Shown here one piece after another: positions 42,658-55,225 of a DNA stretch of 64,000 nucleotides. The notes beneath the pieces were generated by a model. It did not search any database, had not been told where the DNA came from, and saw only the letters and a program-made list of their open reading frames with translations. The DNA comes from Scolanthus callimorphus (lineage: Eukaryota; Cnidaria; Anthozoa; Actiniaria; Edwardsiidae), in the NCBI GenBank assembly GCA_033964015.1, contig CM066912.1, positions 17,285,073-17,349,072 of the forward strand. The letters run 5' to 3'. The position numbers were made by a program, and so were the translations under genes. Every line of letters begins with the position of its first letter. Positions within the stretch are counted from its first letter, which is position 1.

Positions 42658-44652
42658 TTACCGTGATTAGTTCGAACTGAAGGCGAAGTATAGCCTAGTA
42701 TTGTATTTATATGCCTTGTTCTGACGATTAAAAAAAAATCACCAAAAAATGGGAAGTAAAAGACTTGTATTGAATTTATACATGGATATAGAGTTACAAT
42801 AGGAAACTATATCACACAATTTGAGAATATTTAGGTTTTTGAATATAGGAGAGGAGTGTTCATTATATGAAAACATAGGTACGCAATGCGTACGGGAAGT
42901 TATTTGCTTTTGCCCTGTGGGAAGAGTAGGTAACGAAAAGGTATGTGGCTTCTGATGACGTTGAGAATGACGGTCGTCTGGCCATTCATACAACATCACC
43001 AATGTTTGATCACCTAAGTGTACTTATTCTTTTTAGATATTTTAAGTTTTATATTTCAACGGAAAACCACAGTGAATAATTTTCTTTCAATTGTTGTAGC
43101 CGCCTTTTGTCTGTACCATGTGCACGCTGCCAACGACGTTGGTTACCTATATGCATGTGTTTTTGGGAGATTTATGTTTTCTAGCTTCAATGACGTCATT
43201 AATGATGTTTGCTCCGCGTGATCACTATGGACCATTCAATTTTTATATTAGCCCCCTCCCTAACTCCTCAGAAATTCTTGCTCTACTGCCCTCGGAAATA
43301 CCTATGGAAGAACTTTTTGGGGGTTGCACCCCCTTGGAAAAACCCCACGGAAGATACTAGGCTTCTTTTTATTTCACCCCCTCGGCCGGAAAAATGGCCA
43401 CAATTTGGCCCCCTCGGAAAAGGCAATTTGCTATACCCCCTAGAAATTCTTCTGAAAGGGGTGGTGTCTTTAGACAGCTCCACTCAAGTTTGGTAGCTTA
43501 ACCATGTTCCTTCCTTAGTGAAGTTTTTGCCTTGATTATGTTAGTTTTTTTTATTATGTTGCTGCTATTGACAGTGATAGGACGTCGCATTGCGTGGTAC
43601 GGTGTAGGGAGAGGCGAACTGTTTGAATGTCCTTATACAGCGTAGGCTTTAAAATCACTAAAATAACGTTTTAAAACAATATTTTTGATGCAAATGCGCT
43701 GTTGAGACCACACATATTTACCAACATTTTGGACCCTGTTGACTTAAGGTACCTTGGCTTTGCACAATGATGATCCTTATACAGTGTAGACCTTAAAGTG
43801 ACTAAAACAGTGCGCTGTAAAACAATCAAATTGTTTTTTCAAATTAATTTTTTTTGGCAAAGGCGGGTATCTCCCACATGGATAGGTTTAGTACTAACTA
43901 GGCATATATATAGTTTGGGCAATTTTTTCTTTATTTCTCGTTTTATAGCTGCTGGTATGTCATAAAAGGGTCGATTTGGGTGTTACAAATGTAATATTAA
44001 GTATCAGCGTTATTATTTATGTTCAGTTCCACCAAATAATAACTTTATAACAAAAGTGTCTTTCGATTCATTTAATATTAGCATCAGCGCGGTGTAAATA
44101 GTGGGGAAGTTTAGACAAGATTCCAACACCCCTGGATATTTCTTCAGGTCATGTGATTGGGTGGCAACAAGATGTAAACGCCGTTAGCCGATTTAGTCTA
44201 TTATGTATGGTTCTTTATCTAGAGGAATATATCAGGAGAACAGGCTTTGCGACAGCCAGGGGACACAAGTTATTTTTACGTTATACCACAGGGAGCTCGC
44301 CCTTCCGGTAGAATAAAAATAATGCGGTTAACATAGGATATATCTGATCCCTATTAAAGATGGTCGCGGAATGTGATTTATACAATGCAGTTTGCAATCA
44401 TGAGTAGTTGTTACATATATCATTGTGTGATGAGTACTGTGGGTTTTTAACGTCCCTCAATTTTGGTTTGTAGTGGCTTGAGAGATGGGACCTCGGTTTC
44501 TCATCCGAGAGACGTGAAACACAGGAGGAATGACGAATCAGTTATAGAAAGCTAATATTTTACTGTGTATTTAATAAACTAATTCCATATATGAAAATTT
44601 GAACATGAGCCTAGGGGGAATTAAAACAAAGGAGATAAATTACTCATTCAAC
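42658..44652. other. Non-coding, with a C/G-rich dispersed repeat
   Basis: 43240-43490 has several CCCCCTCGGAAA / CCCCTTGGAAAAA words, like the low-complexity repeats near 18780 and 57800. 43630-43680 and 43770-43820 share CCTTATACAG.GTAG. No gene recognised. Confidence 0.45.
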
Positions 44653-46170
44653 AATGGGGAGTTTGCAGGTGTTGCGTGACATTTTCAATTTTGATCTCAC
44701 CAAAATAAAAATACCATATTTGAAAAGAGCTCACTGAAATATGTGAAATCCTAAAATTTGAGGTGGTTTCGATAAATAGCACAGAAGTTATGAGCGTCAG
44801 AAGTTGGTTGTTTTCCTATCTATACTATTATAATCGGGTTGTCTGCGCAAACGTTTCTGATTGGCTAAATCGTCCGCACTCACTCCGCTTGGCCTTGAAG
44901 CTGTGTCGCCAAACGAAGTTCACAAACCTGAAGAGAAAGTGGATATCTCCACAGTAAGCGTGTTTTGGTTGGAAAAGATTCACCCTGGGCTAAGTTCTAA
45001 TTCAAGCGATTTCTTAAGCGAGGGACAAAGCTGCCATCTCCCACAGAAACTAAAAAGAACTCAGTTCGCACAGCCGAAATCACCATAGTCATCAGGCTTT
45101 AAGCTGAGAAAAATTTTCATTCAAGTTTGAACAAACGTACACCGCCGTACACCGCCTTGCTTTCTGGAAGCACGCTAAGGCAAAATGCCACAAAGCCATG
45201 AATAATATTTTCTAAGTATAAATCCTGACGCAGTATCGCAAGACGAAGGACACAAACCAGAAGAGAAGGAGGAAATCTCTCCAGTGGGCGTGTTTTTGTT
45301 GGAAAAGATTCACCTTTGGCTAAGTTCTAATTCAAGCGATTTTTTCAGCGAGGGACAAAGCCGCCATCGCCGCCATGTTAAAATATCCCACATAAACTAA
45401 AAAAGAACACAGTTCCCTTAGCCGATAGCACCATAGACATTCAAACCTAAATGGTTCTATTACAGATTACTTACATTTGTGTGTAGGGATAATTCTAATT
45501 AGAAAAAGATTTGAGCTGAGAAAAATTTCATTCAAGTTTGAACAAACTTACACCTTGCACTGCCTACAGAGCGCGCACTAAGTCATAAATGATATTCAGT
45601 CTAAATATTCCTATGATAAACTAAGAAATTTCTTAGAACAGTTTAACTTTACCTGTTTCTTCTCTCGTGCCTTACTGATAAGCATTATGCAAACAATTCC
45701 GAAGTAAAATGTTTTTCTGTAATAGGCTGCGTTTTCAATTTTAGCGGGTTCTTAGACAGATTTGAGAACCGGAACTCACCAAGACACACACACGTGCGTA
45801 ATTTTCTCCACCAAAATCAGGGAGACCAGTGCAAAACAAACACACAAAAAGGGAGGTCATTAGTAATGTAAATCAGCAGTTTATGGAAGGGGGAACTTAG
45901 GTTGGGTCTTCTAGCGTCATGAAGTGACGGGCTGTTTGCTTGTATATATATATATATAGGTTTAATGTTGTGGTGGGCAGGAGTTGCCAACAACATTAAA
46001 CGTATAGAGAAACAGCCTACTTCGGGCGCCAATAACTTTGCCAATATTTACCCAAATCAACTCAAATTTTCGGCTTTTTCTAGTTTCGGCAAGCTCTTTT
46101 CAAATATGGTATTTTTATTTTATTAGGATCAAGATTACAAATGTCACGCAACACCTGCAAACTCACCATT
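44653..46170. mobile_element. TIR element, 1.5 kb with about 85-bp ends
   Basis: The left end (44653-44740: GTTTGCAGGTGTTGCGTGACAT, AAAATAAAAATACCATATTTGA, AAAAGAGCT) is mirrored at 46090-46170. The interior has a direct duplication: about 44932-45035 and 45255-45365 share TTGGAAAAGATTCACC and CTAAGTTCTAATTCAAGCGA. No transposase, and no certain target duplication. It lies next to the receptor exon at 46217 and thus probably in one of its introns. Confidence 0.7.
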
Positions 46171-46216
46171 ATACCAGTCATATTTCTTTTGTATTATTCT
46201 TCTAAGCAAAGTTTAC

Positions 46217-46341
46217 CTCCATAGAAAGGTCTGATTCTCTTGTCATATCTCTCGAATACCCTGGCCAACAATCTGGACACGTTTCTGCCTGGTTCTACAT
46301 ACTCCTCGTACTTCAGGCGGTAGCCATCCTTGCCGTCAAAC
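46217..46341 (-). CDS. Exon of a Cys-loop ligand-gated ion channel
   Basis: Read on the minus strand, this segment is open and encodes RFDGKDGYRLKYEEY..., then VSRLLARVFERYDKRIRPF and YG. L(L)...YDKRIRP.(Y/F)GG is the start of the extracellular ligand-binding domain in GABA-A/glycine/nicotinic-type receptors. It is followed at once by a donor (GGAG then GTAAAC, intron after 46217 on the descending strand), splitting a Gly codon in phase 1, where vertebrate GABA-A and glycine receptor genes also have an intron. The acceptor is TTTGTAG before 46341, or alternatively TGCCAG before 46358. Further exons are not found in the window. This is the best-supported host gene fragment here. Confidence 0.75.
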
Positions 46342-46369
46342 CTACAAAGGTCAGACCGCTGGCATAGTC

Positions 46370-49300
46370 ATAAGTTGTCCCAGTGTAGGAGACATGAACT
46401 GGAGTCATGACTAAATTTCGTTATCATTATGGCCGCTCGAATTTGAAGTTTTTGCATTTCATCTGATAGTTTAGCACTGCATCCATCCACACTGATGTGC
46501 AGTCATCAAAGTGGGGTTAGATGAGTGCTTGATGGATTTGGGTGGCAGAAGCAGTCGAAATGAAGAGTCTGGCGCGCTTACGCTTTTTAAAGTACGAAAA
46601 CATTTTATATGTATTGATGTGAGTCATGCACGTGTTCTGTACATACGTGATCTCTGGTGGAACAGTGGCGTCCCCAACTCTAGAGGCCGGTGTTGATGGG
46701 TCCGTAATGTTGCTGCGTAGTGCAGTTTGGTTTCTGAGAAGGCAATATCAAACTCATTAGTTTTATGAAGAGGGTTGTACAAATAATTTGTATTGCAGTG
46801 TTATGCATTGTGTTCACTGGCTGCGTTTTGATTTGTCAAGATCCTCTTCTTGACCGCTTCTCGCGCAACGAAAGAGCAATGCGATCCCCTTTTTCTGTAA
46901 AATGCCTCCCACTAGTTCATATGGGGACGCGGAATGTATTTTCAGACAATTGATTGTTAAAAGCTATGTGGTGAAGTCGGTGTTTCTATACGGAGAGATG
47001 AATGAATTCTTTATCTGAATTTTCGGTTGCACTGGTAATAGCTGAGATAACTCATAAAAAGCGACGGGGGACTGTGCTTGTTGCTGGACTTGTAAAGGTT
47101 CTGTAAAGTATCATATTGTATATGAGAACTGTGAAGTTAATCGGTTGCTTGTCGATGGGATTTATCAATTCCTAATAAAATTGGTGCATAGCTCAAAGTA
47201 GGAAGGCCGAGGTCTGGGATTTCTCAGTACAGACCGAGCAAGGGAGGTTAATAAGTAATATTTATTATAAGGCATTTTCCTTTTAAAATTCACTGAGTTC
47301 AGCCAAATTTACTACGGTTTGTGACCCTGTGGTATCAGTTTTCCCGTCAAACGCTCGGGAACGCAAGCCGACCTTTTTCATTTTTTTTCATTCACAACTC
47401 GCAATCCGTAAATCAAACACACCTCAATAGCTCAATAACAAAGTACTCTCTTTACTTGCCAAATTCGCCTAAAGGTCTAGTGTTAGTGCTCAAGAATGGT
47501 CTACTCTTTTTCCAAGAAAACAATGTAACCGTATCTGGAGGAAATTGTTGGTGGAAATGGGACGTGCTTTAAGTTTTAAGGCAAAATTTCAGGGCTTTTT
47601 GCTTGACACTTCAGCCGAAGAAGGGAAGACTAATTTGTCTTGGAAATGTAAAAACTTCATTGATTGAGCGATTGCTCGTGAAAAACACGATCTATATATT
47701 TCGATGTGGATTCCATAAAAAAATAACAGGAAGAGTGCAATTCTCTTTAGATGAGTGATGGCCGTGGAGGAGCTACAGGTGGCTTCAAAGTTGTTCAGTT
47801 TCAAAGAAAAAAAGGGATTTTTCATAACAAGGATTTCTGTTTAAAATCTGGTTAGGCAAGCCGGCGAACTTAAAAGAAATATGTCTTTGTTTGAGTTTAT
47901 GGGTTGTCACGTGGTATTGAAAGTGCACAACCAAAACACTGTAATAGAGAAACATGTGGAACTTTGCAGCACGCCAAGGATTTTTTGTCGTTTTTCGCGT
48001 TAATGGAGTTCAAAAGGGAAATATTTAATAGTACTAATAGTAGTAGTTAACAGTAACACATATTTTCAAACAAAGATTTAACTTCTATATGCCGTAAACC
48101 AAACATAACTCCGTTTAAAACGAACTTGAAGTCGGCGCCCGGCCCGCGGAACGAAGACGACGATTCGGGCCACAGTAGTAGCAGGGACATTTGCATACAC
48201 ATGCGCGGCTTAGATTTATTGAACTCCCTCATGCCTCGGAGAAGGGTCATGACAGCTCAATGTTTACGGGATTTGACCGTGATATGTGGAACGAAATTGA
48301 AATGAATTACTCCAGAATTCGCCTAAAGGTTTTTATTTATGTCTTTGCTGCCTATTCTATGCAAAGGAACATGCAATAGGTTCGAGTTGTTATCATGGGA
48401 CGTTCAAAGAAACTCAAGCTTCGTCAATATTGCAGCCATGTTGTCTTGTTACATCCCGTAATTGGAGGTTGCTTGCTCATTTTAAAGGAGAACCTGAATC
48501 ATTTCACATACGGTAAGTTTCTCTATGGTAAGCATTGGGCATGTTTTGAAGTCAATCTTGATAATTCGCGTTTGCGATTGTCGAGAACACCAGTGAAAAT
48601 TCTGTTTAATTTCAGTTTACAAGTAAATTATATTGAATGCTCCGAGCCCACTAAAATTCCAGCAAGGCCATTTCTCCATCTTAAATCTTTGTTGATTGTT
48701 CTCAACTAACCAAGGGTATCATTAAGAAACGATTAAACTAGCCATGAAAATCGCTGATCATATGAATTATACTATTGAACTCAAATGACTATTGAACCTG
48801 TTCAAATTATGTGTAACACTCTTGAAGCCGATACCACCACAGAATGACAAATATATCGTATTTATGTATCTGAACGATGTCGCAATACTATAAGGTTGTT
48901 GAGAGTGCAGATTAAACAGAGATCGCTTTGAGTTAAATACGTAATAAATAACAATATTTCGCCATCAATTTTTCTTGCATAATTTGCAATGGTTGCCTCC
49001 TCTTTTATGTGCTATAGAAAAATATCGAGCTCATTTCTCCATCTTAGTTTTAGCATGATTTTAACCAGTAATGATCCAGCTGTTAATTTGTTAACATTTT
49101 CTTGTGTTCAAAATTCGCTAACATAACTAAAACTTTTTTTCATTGTAGTACTTTTGTGATTTTTGTTGCACGTGCAGGTCTTTAACGACTTTTAGTATCA
49201 GTAATGTTGACATATTTCATCCATCTTATTTTTTCAGATCTTCTGAATTGTAACAGGGGCATTTTCACACCATCAATGTTGTGATTCTAACTGTGACAGA

Positions 49301-49537
49301 ATATGCAACTATAAAAGAGCTATAGGGATGGCCTCTAGGCAGGATAGGGTGTTTTGAGTGAATACCTTCTTTGTAATTGGAAGTGTTTCTCTAGCGTCTT
49401 AAAAATGACTTGTTCTGCCAAGAAATAAACTCAATAAACATTTCCATTTGTCGTTCGTCGTATATTTTGTAATATTGATTGTGGCAGTCGTCCAGTGCTA
49501 TAAACCTCGATGGGTGGGTGAGGGGGTCTTCAAGGTT
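46370..49537. other. Probable intron/intergenic, no exon identified
   Basis: Short frames occur, such as 46765-46953 plus (62 codons, hydrophobic start VVQIICIAVLCIVFTGCVL) and 48395-48709 plus (104 codons), but none shows a recognisable domain or paired splice sites. AATAAACTCAATAAAC near 49425 is a poly-A-like signal on the plus strand. Confidence 0.35.
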
Positions 49538-49816
49538 TTAAAAAATTGTATGTATACTATCATAAATTACGTTTTCTTCTGAATTTAGCAATGGTTTTTT
49601 TGTGGTAGTATATCGTATGCTGTTCAAGATGCATGCTATCATCGTCGTTTGAAACAATTCCGTAACACTGCTCGTAACATGGCTTAAAAGTGGAGTCAGA
49701 ACATGTCCTGTCGACATCTCGTTTGTTGCACACAGAACACTAGAGCTTATCGTAGAAATATTTTGAATTACAAAATAAAGCAAAAAGAAAAGTGCGAGCT
49801 GAAAACTTCGCGCCAT
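49538..49816 (-). CDS. Possible signal-peptide exon, 92 codons
   Basis: A minus-strand ATG frame whose first 30 residues look like a secretory signal: positively charged start, then LALFFLLYFVI, then a small-residue region SSSVLC suited to cleavage. The rest has no domain. It lies about 3.5 kb upstream of, and on the same strand as, the Cys-loop receptor exon, so it could be that gene's first exon. No strong GT donor stands out, so this link is speculative. Confidence 0.3.
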   Translation of the reverse strand: MARSFQLALFFLLYFVIQNISTISSSVLCATNEMSTGHVLTPLLSHVTSSVTELFQTTMIACILNSIRYTTTKKPLLNSEENVIYDSIHTIF

Positions 49817-50200
49817 TATGTCAATTCCGACTAAAACAATGGAAATTGGCGATTATAGCGCCCGGAATCACATTGAATTGGTCAGCGGATTCGTGCATGC
49901 GCAGTACAGAAGTCCCTGCTACTGGCCACAGTACGAAAACTTCATTCGGAAATCATTCAAATAAATCCAGCAAGAAAAGGATAATTATTATTTGTTCTAT
50001 GAATTATGCAGACTTGTAATTTCTAGAGACAGTTTGTAAGCAACAAGTTGTGAACTTCCTATGTTTGTTTCGACAGCCATTAAGCTGCATCCCTGCTCCG
50101 TTGTGTCTTATTTGACTTTGGCCTTTTTACATAATTTAACAGGGTTTTCAATAAATAATTTCACGATTTAGTACACTGAATTTTACGCTTAGGATCAGGA
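49817..50200. other. Intergenic, nothing recognised
   Basis: No promoter motif or exon I can support on either strand. Confidence 0.3.
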
Positions 50201-50720
50201 AATGCCGAGTTTCTTTTCCAAAGTACGCAAAATTGATAAGGCGCGGGTGACAAGAATCGTGTTAAACTCTTCTCGCTCGTTCGCTGCGCTCACTCGTGAG
50301 ATAAATTTTCAACACTCGAAGATAAAATTCGTATCTCCGCGCGGCCATGTAATACCTTCTATGTTCGCTGCTGTTCAACGGGCCAGTCAAAATTATATCT
50401 ACAGTTATTATATAAACACCAATGAAATACCAGGTGATCTCCCGCGCGAAAACTGATATCTTCACACGTGAAAATATCACACTTGCCTTTGCTGAATGCT
50501 CGATTTTTAAGCTTAACTCAAATAAAATTTGAATTTGGTATTTCAATGATGTTTATATAATAAACAGAACATTACATGACCGCTGGAGATACGAATTTTA
50601 TCTTCTCATGTTAAAAATTGATCTCACTCGTTCGCTGCGCTCACTCGTGAGATAAATTTTCAACACTCAAAGATAAAATTCGTATCTCCGCGCGGCCATG
50701 TAATATCCTCTATATCTTAT
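50200..50720. repeat. GTGAAAATATCAC / GATAAAATTCGTATCTC repeat, copy 1
   Basis: It includes GAGATAAATTTTCAACACTC, GATAAAATTCGTATCTCCGC, the palindrome GATATCTTCACACGTGAAAATATCAC, GAAATACCAGGTGATC and CATCATTGAAATACC-type words. The first 110 bases recur at 50610-50710, and much of it mirrors itself around about 50450. Copy 2 is at 62870-63150 in the other orientation. The small frames at 50262-50546 (minus) and 62999-63214 (plus) encode similar peptides (MKYQI...) because of this. Confidence 0.75.
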
Positions 50721-52226
50721 CCACATCAGTTCCTACTGTTAGTTACATCAGTTCCTACTGTTAGTTATAATTGAGTCTTAACTTTTTTAAAACACAGAAC
50801 CTGAAAACACGGGAAAGGATTTAAAGCTAGGGTGAATTGTATACAAATACTGCGCGTTCACAGCTCCCAGCGAACGCACATTTTTAGCGTTATAAGCTTT
50901 TTGAATCTTACATTTGTTTTATCCTAAGCATATTATAAAACATTGCACTCTGTCCTAAGTTTAGACTGCTAGCAGCCCGTGAACGAGTGTGATTCACGAG
51001 AAAAGTGTGTTGTTAAATTTCTGCTTGTAGGGTTTCAAGAATTTCTCAAATCAAAACCACAATTATTATCATACATAGTTGGAACAAACGTTGCTTACTG
51101 TAGCTAATTTTTCTGCAAATGTTGCTTTACAATCATGAAAAAACGCTTGCAAAATCACTAAACTTCCATACAGCCTCTCTCTTATTTTGATGCTTGTGCA
51201 CGGTCACGCTCGGATGACGGTACTTTCAACATCAGAGAGCCCTTGTTGTGTTCTTTTGAAGATTGCCGGCTTTCCTAACCAGTCCCTCTACTAACTATGT
51301 TAAAATCAAAGGTAAGCAAACAACAACATATTTCTGGATCCCACTGGGATGCCTGGCTTGAGGTATATGTATAGACGGAGAATGGAAAACCAAAATTATG
51401 CCAACGTTTCGAACCTTTATTTCGGTCCTTCCTCAGGAAGTTAACGTTTAGTTCCTGATTGAGCAATGACAAGCTGCCAGGTAGCCGACCAATCTAATTA
51501 AAGCAATATTCATAGAATATTGAAGGATTGTAATCATATTTCTGTGGTTTTCAATGGAACATGAATTAGACTAAACACTGAGCCTGGCTTTCAGTCAACA
51601 TTGACTAAGCCTGTGGCTCCTAAAGTCGATCGAAGCGGGACTTAGGAAAGCCACCCGCACAGTCGTATGTTGGGCAAGTGGGGCAAGTTTTAGAGAAATA
51701 GGAATCGATTGTAATCTCTACATAGATGACAGATTAATTGGGGAAATATTTGGCGAAGGGAATTGGTCCAACACTATTAATATTTTAATATTACTATTTA
51801 ATGCCATTTTAACAGGAAATTAATGGATTTTTAAGACGGTTTTAATAGGAAATGAGTAATGGAATTGTAATGGGTCACCAGCCAGATAAGCACATTAAAA
51901 GTACATTACAATTCCATTGAAATTACACCATTACGTCAAAAGTTAATAGGGTAAAAATGAAAATTCATGGGTTTTAAACCTATTTTTAATAGATTAGTTT
52001 TAAAATATTTTAATGGACCCCACACTATGTAAAAAAACATTCAAAGTGTATTACATTTTTAACGGCAAAGTAATGGGTTTCAAAGGTATTACACTGCATT
52101 TGTTTTCGTTATACCATCATTTCTAGCTTAAAAGCAGTGTCACGATTTGAGCACACTTTTGGTGATGTAAAAAACATACAAATAACTGATGGATAGCCGA
52201 AATACTAGTCTTGGTTTGTTAAATAG
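50721..52226. other. Non-coding
   Basis: Contains the 51299-51368 repeat (see 21305-21373) and, at 51840-52110, several TTTTAATGG/ATGGGTT-type words. No gene seen. Confidence 0.45.
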
Positions 52227-53173
52227 TAGTACAGGAAAATGGTGCAGAATTGTGCAAATTAGGGAAACAAGCATGAAATTTGGCAGACTGATAGAGTTTC
52301 ATACGCTGAACATTTTTAGAAGTGGAACCACGCCCAAAAATGGATACTTCCAGTTTTATAGCCATGGAATTAATTATCAGAAATAAATTTTAAAGCAACA
52401 GTTAACGTTTATCAAACGCTGTAAAACTTAGGACTGTGATAAAGCAAAGGACGATCAATCATTACACATACAGAACCACACCCTTCGATGGACACTTCCA
52501 GAGATATTAGCGCTTTATCCAAATATAAGGGAAATGACCACAGGGAAACTATATGGGGCTAGATGGTTTTGAAATTTTGTTATTTGTATTTTTGTTATTT
52601 ACAATTGGGCGTGGCCCGGTATGTATAATGACAGAATGCGATTGTTTTATCATGGTCCCAAATTTCAAGACTTTTGAGAGACGTTAAGTGTTGTTTCTAA
52701 AAATACATATTTCAGATATTCAAATTCCATTGCTGCAAAGCTGGAAGTATCCATTTTGGGGCGTGGCTCCACCTCTCAAGTTTCTTGCATTACTTAAGAC
52801 ATTCTATGTACAAAATTTCAAAACCATCTAGCCCCATACAGTTTCTCTGTGGTCATTTTCCTTATATTTGGATAAAGCGCTAATATCTCTGGAAGTATCC
52901 ATCGAAGGGTGTGGTTCTGTATGTGTGATGATTGATCGTCCTTTGCTTTATCACAGTCCTAAGTTTTACAGCGTTTGATAAACGTTAACTGTTGTTTAAA
53001 AATTATTTACGATAATGAATTCCATGGCTATAAAACTGGAAGTATCCATTTTGGGGCGTGGCTCCACTTCTAAAAATGTTCAGCTCGTCAAATTCTATCT
53101 GTCTGTCAAATTTCATGCTTGTTTCCCTTATTTGCACAATTCACTATAAATCCTGCACCATTTTCCTGTACTA
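52227..53173. mobile_element. Foldback element C, about 945 bp, TA target site
   Basis: The arms (from 52229, GTACAGGAAAATGGTGCAG, and its mirror to 53171) are each about 350 bases and are flanked by TA on both sides, which suits the Tc1/mariner group. Arm words mirrored include TTTCATGCTTGTTTCCCT, CAAACGCTGTAAAACTTAGGA, GATCAATCAT and AAACCATCTAGCCCCATA. A module GGAAGTATCCATTTTGGGGC (GGGCGTGGCTCCAC) occurs in both arms and again in the loop near 52740. No coding. Confidence 0.85.
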
Positions 53174-53380
53174 TAGCCCTTTAACTACAAATCGATCATG
53201 ATTGTAGGCTTCATGGACCTATTACAGAGCGGATGGAAACGTATTGCAACACTTACAATGAGTTTTTGAAAGCTTAAGACAAGTTTTCAAAGTTTTAATT
53301 TACATCAAAATTATCTTGTAAATCGGCAGTCTTGTCGCTAAAACTTGCCTATATTGCCTATTAGGCTATTACTATAGGAT

Positions 53381-53522
53381 TATTCAAAGCTTCAGGAGGC
53401 TAGATTCCGCTAAGAAAATAGCACGAAAAAAGCGATATCGCACGAGTCGCACAGCGACGAGGGCGATATCGACTTTTTGAGTGCTATTTTCGGCGGAATC
53501 TACCGACTGAACGCTTTGAATA
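53381..53522. repeat. Hairpin 1 (MITE-like)
   Basis: TATTCAAAGC ... GCTTTGAATA at the ends; inside, TAGATTCCGC.AAGAAAATAGCAC is mirrored by GTGCTATTTTCGGCGGAATCTA, and GCGATATCG is mirrored near the centre. Confidence 0.8.
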
Positions 53523-53528
53523 TACTTG

Positions 53529-53581
53529 AATCCTATGATATCTCGTCCTCAATTTACACAAAAAAGAGATATCATAGGATT
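53529..53581. repeat. Hairpin 2
   Basis: Arms AATCCTATGATATCTC (53529-53544) and GAGATATCATAGGATT (53566-53581), loop of 21 bases. Confidence 0.85.
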
Positions 53582-53590
53582 CTATAGGTA

Positions 53591-53674
53591 AATCCATTGC
53601 CTGACGAGGGAATTCCACGCTAAATTTCACGCAAGTGAAATTTAGCGTGGAATTCCCGAGTCAGGTAATGGATT
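53591..53674. repeat. Hairpin 3, 40-bp arms
   Basis: Arms 53591-53630 and 53635-53674 pair at about 37 of 40 positions around a GCAA loop; the centre is CTAAATTTCACGCAAGTGAA. Confidence 0.9.
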
Positions 53675-54950
53675 TTCTTTGAATCCCATACCGGACATTT
53701 TTAGTCTAAATTTAAGGGAATTGACAGTGGATTTCGAGAGCTTGAAAGCCGCGCTAGTGCGAAAGCGATGGAATTTTCTGAATCTCAAAAACGAAAGTCC
53801 CTTGAAATTAGGCTTTGCTGCAATAGCGAATCTTTAAAACATGAAATTACAATATATAAATGTTTAGATGAGAGAAAATTCATTTAGTTCAGTGTTCAGT
53901 GTTCATTCAGTTCATTGTCAACACACTGACAGACTCGTACCCAGTCGTTAATTGTGTTTCTTTTCGATTTTTTCGCTTTTGCGTTACTGGCTGTTGTCGA
54001 TATTGCGTTACTTGACAGGCGCGCAAAGGATTATGGGAAGCCATTTTCTGTGAGTTCGTCCTGACCGTGATGCACCGCGCACCTTGAAAAAACATCGACC
54101 TGACCGTGATGCGCCGCGCGCCGCTAGAAGAAAACAACATGGCGACTGGGTACGAGTCTGACACACTGAAGTGACTGAAGCCAATTTGACTATGAAATTG
54201 AAAGCGATCGAGTCTACAAAAAGTTTCAAATGATTTGAATTAGTAGAATTATCTTACTGATCGAAAATGTTTTAACTTTTGAAGCTTACTTGTTTGATTT
54301 CTTGTTCCCTTACGGCTTTCTAATCTCCTTTATTCTTGGTAAAAAGTGCAGCTCCTGTAGTGTTTTCGTTTTGCATGTGCTTTCCATCTCTAACATTTGA
54401 CAGAACTTTTCAATCGAGGACAGAACTTTTAAGTCGAACGAGCCAACAGCTTCTCGTTGAAATTATCTTGTAAAGTAAATATCTGGACATTGCCTTGCAT
54501 ACCCAGGGTAGAAATACCCGAAACGTTGGAGGAACCAGAGAGATTTTGTTTCCAAAACTTGTTGTGTTGACCAGACGAGAGTTTTGTGTCTTGTGGAGGC
54601 GCGTGTGCCCACGTTTCACAAAGCGCGCGAAAAACTGTGATACGAAAAATGGAGATAAATACATTTCCCCTGCTTTTATCGTAGCTAACTTCTATCAAAA
54701 ATTATAAAATAAATTTAGTTTTTGTATGTGCTATCTGATTAATAGTTCGGGAAAGCTGTACTAACTAAAAAACTCGTCGATTTTTTAAATTTAAATGACG
54801 GGGGCCCTGTGTAATTGGGGTATTCCACAAGAAATACCTCGCGCGCGATAGAATAGAGGTATGGGATTCTATAGAGTAGTAGTAAATGGCGGGTTCTGGC
54901 ACATTTTTGAAATTGTCAGGATTCCTGTGGTTTTTGTCACGTGACTTTAG
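53675..54950. other. Non-coding
   Basis: Short frames only. Near 54050-54125 GACCGTGATGC.CCGCGCGCC occurs twice about 45 bases apart. A GCGCGCAAAGGATTATGGG motif (54019) resembles 21220. No gene identified. Confidence 0.4.
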
Positions 54951-55105
54951 ACCTGTCAATCAAAATGTGGGCGTGGCACCTGTCAATCAAATTTATTTAA
55001 CCACGCCTGTCAATCAAATATTTTTAACCTCACCTGTCAATCAAATCTTTTTAACCACACCTGTCAATCAAATCTTTTTAACCACACCTGTCAATCAAAC
55101 TTTAA
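54951..55105. repeat. Minisatellite, 27-bp units, 6 copies
   Basis: Units of CCTGTCAATCAAATCTTTTT with AACCACA tails. As 27 is a multiple of three, the frame stays open and gives a PVNQIFLTT repeat; not regarded as a gene. Confidence 0.9.
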
Positions 55106-55225
55106 AATCCAAGATGGCGGACAATCTTTAAAATCCAAAAATGGTGGACAATCTTTAATATCCAAAATGGTCAACAATCTTTAAAATCCAAAATGGCTAC
55201 CAATCTTTAAAATCCAAAATGGTGA
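55106..55225. repeat. Minisatellite, 24-bp units, 5 copies
   Basis: Units of AATCTTTAAAATCCAAAATG plus GTGG/GGAC variants, directly next to the previous array. The joint words (AAACTTTAAAATCC) suggest one grew out of the other. Confidence 0.85.

Noticed and set aside
46765..46953. Small membrane protein gene
   Set aside because: 62 codons with a hydrophobic start but no homology, splice context or promoter; AT-rich DNA often gives such frames.
54951..55225. Array resembling a CRISPR
   Set aside because: Units are direct tandem minisatellites with no unique spacers, in a eukaryotic sequence with no cas genes.
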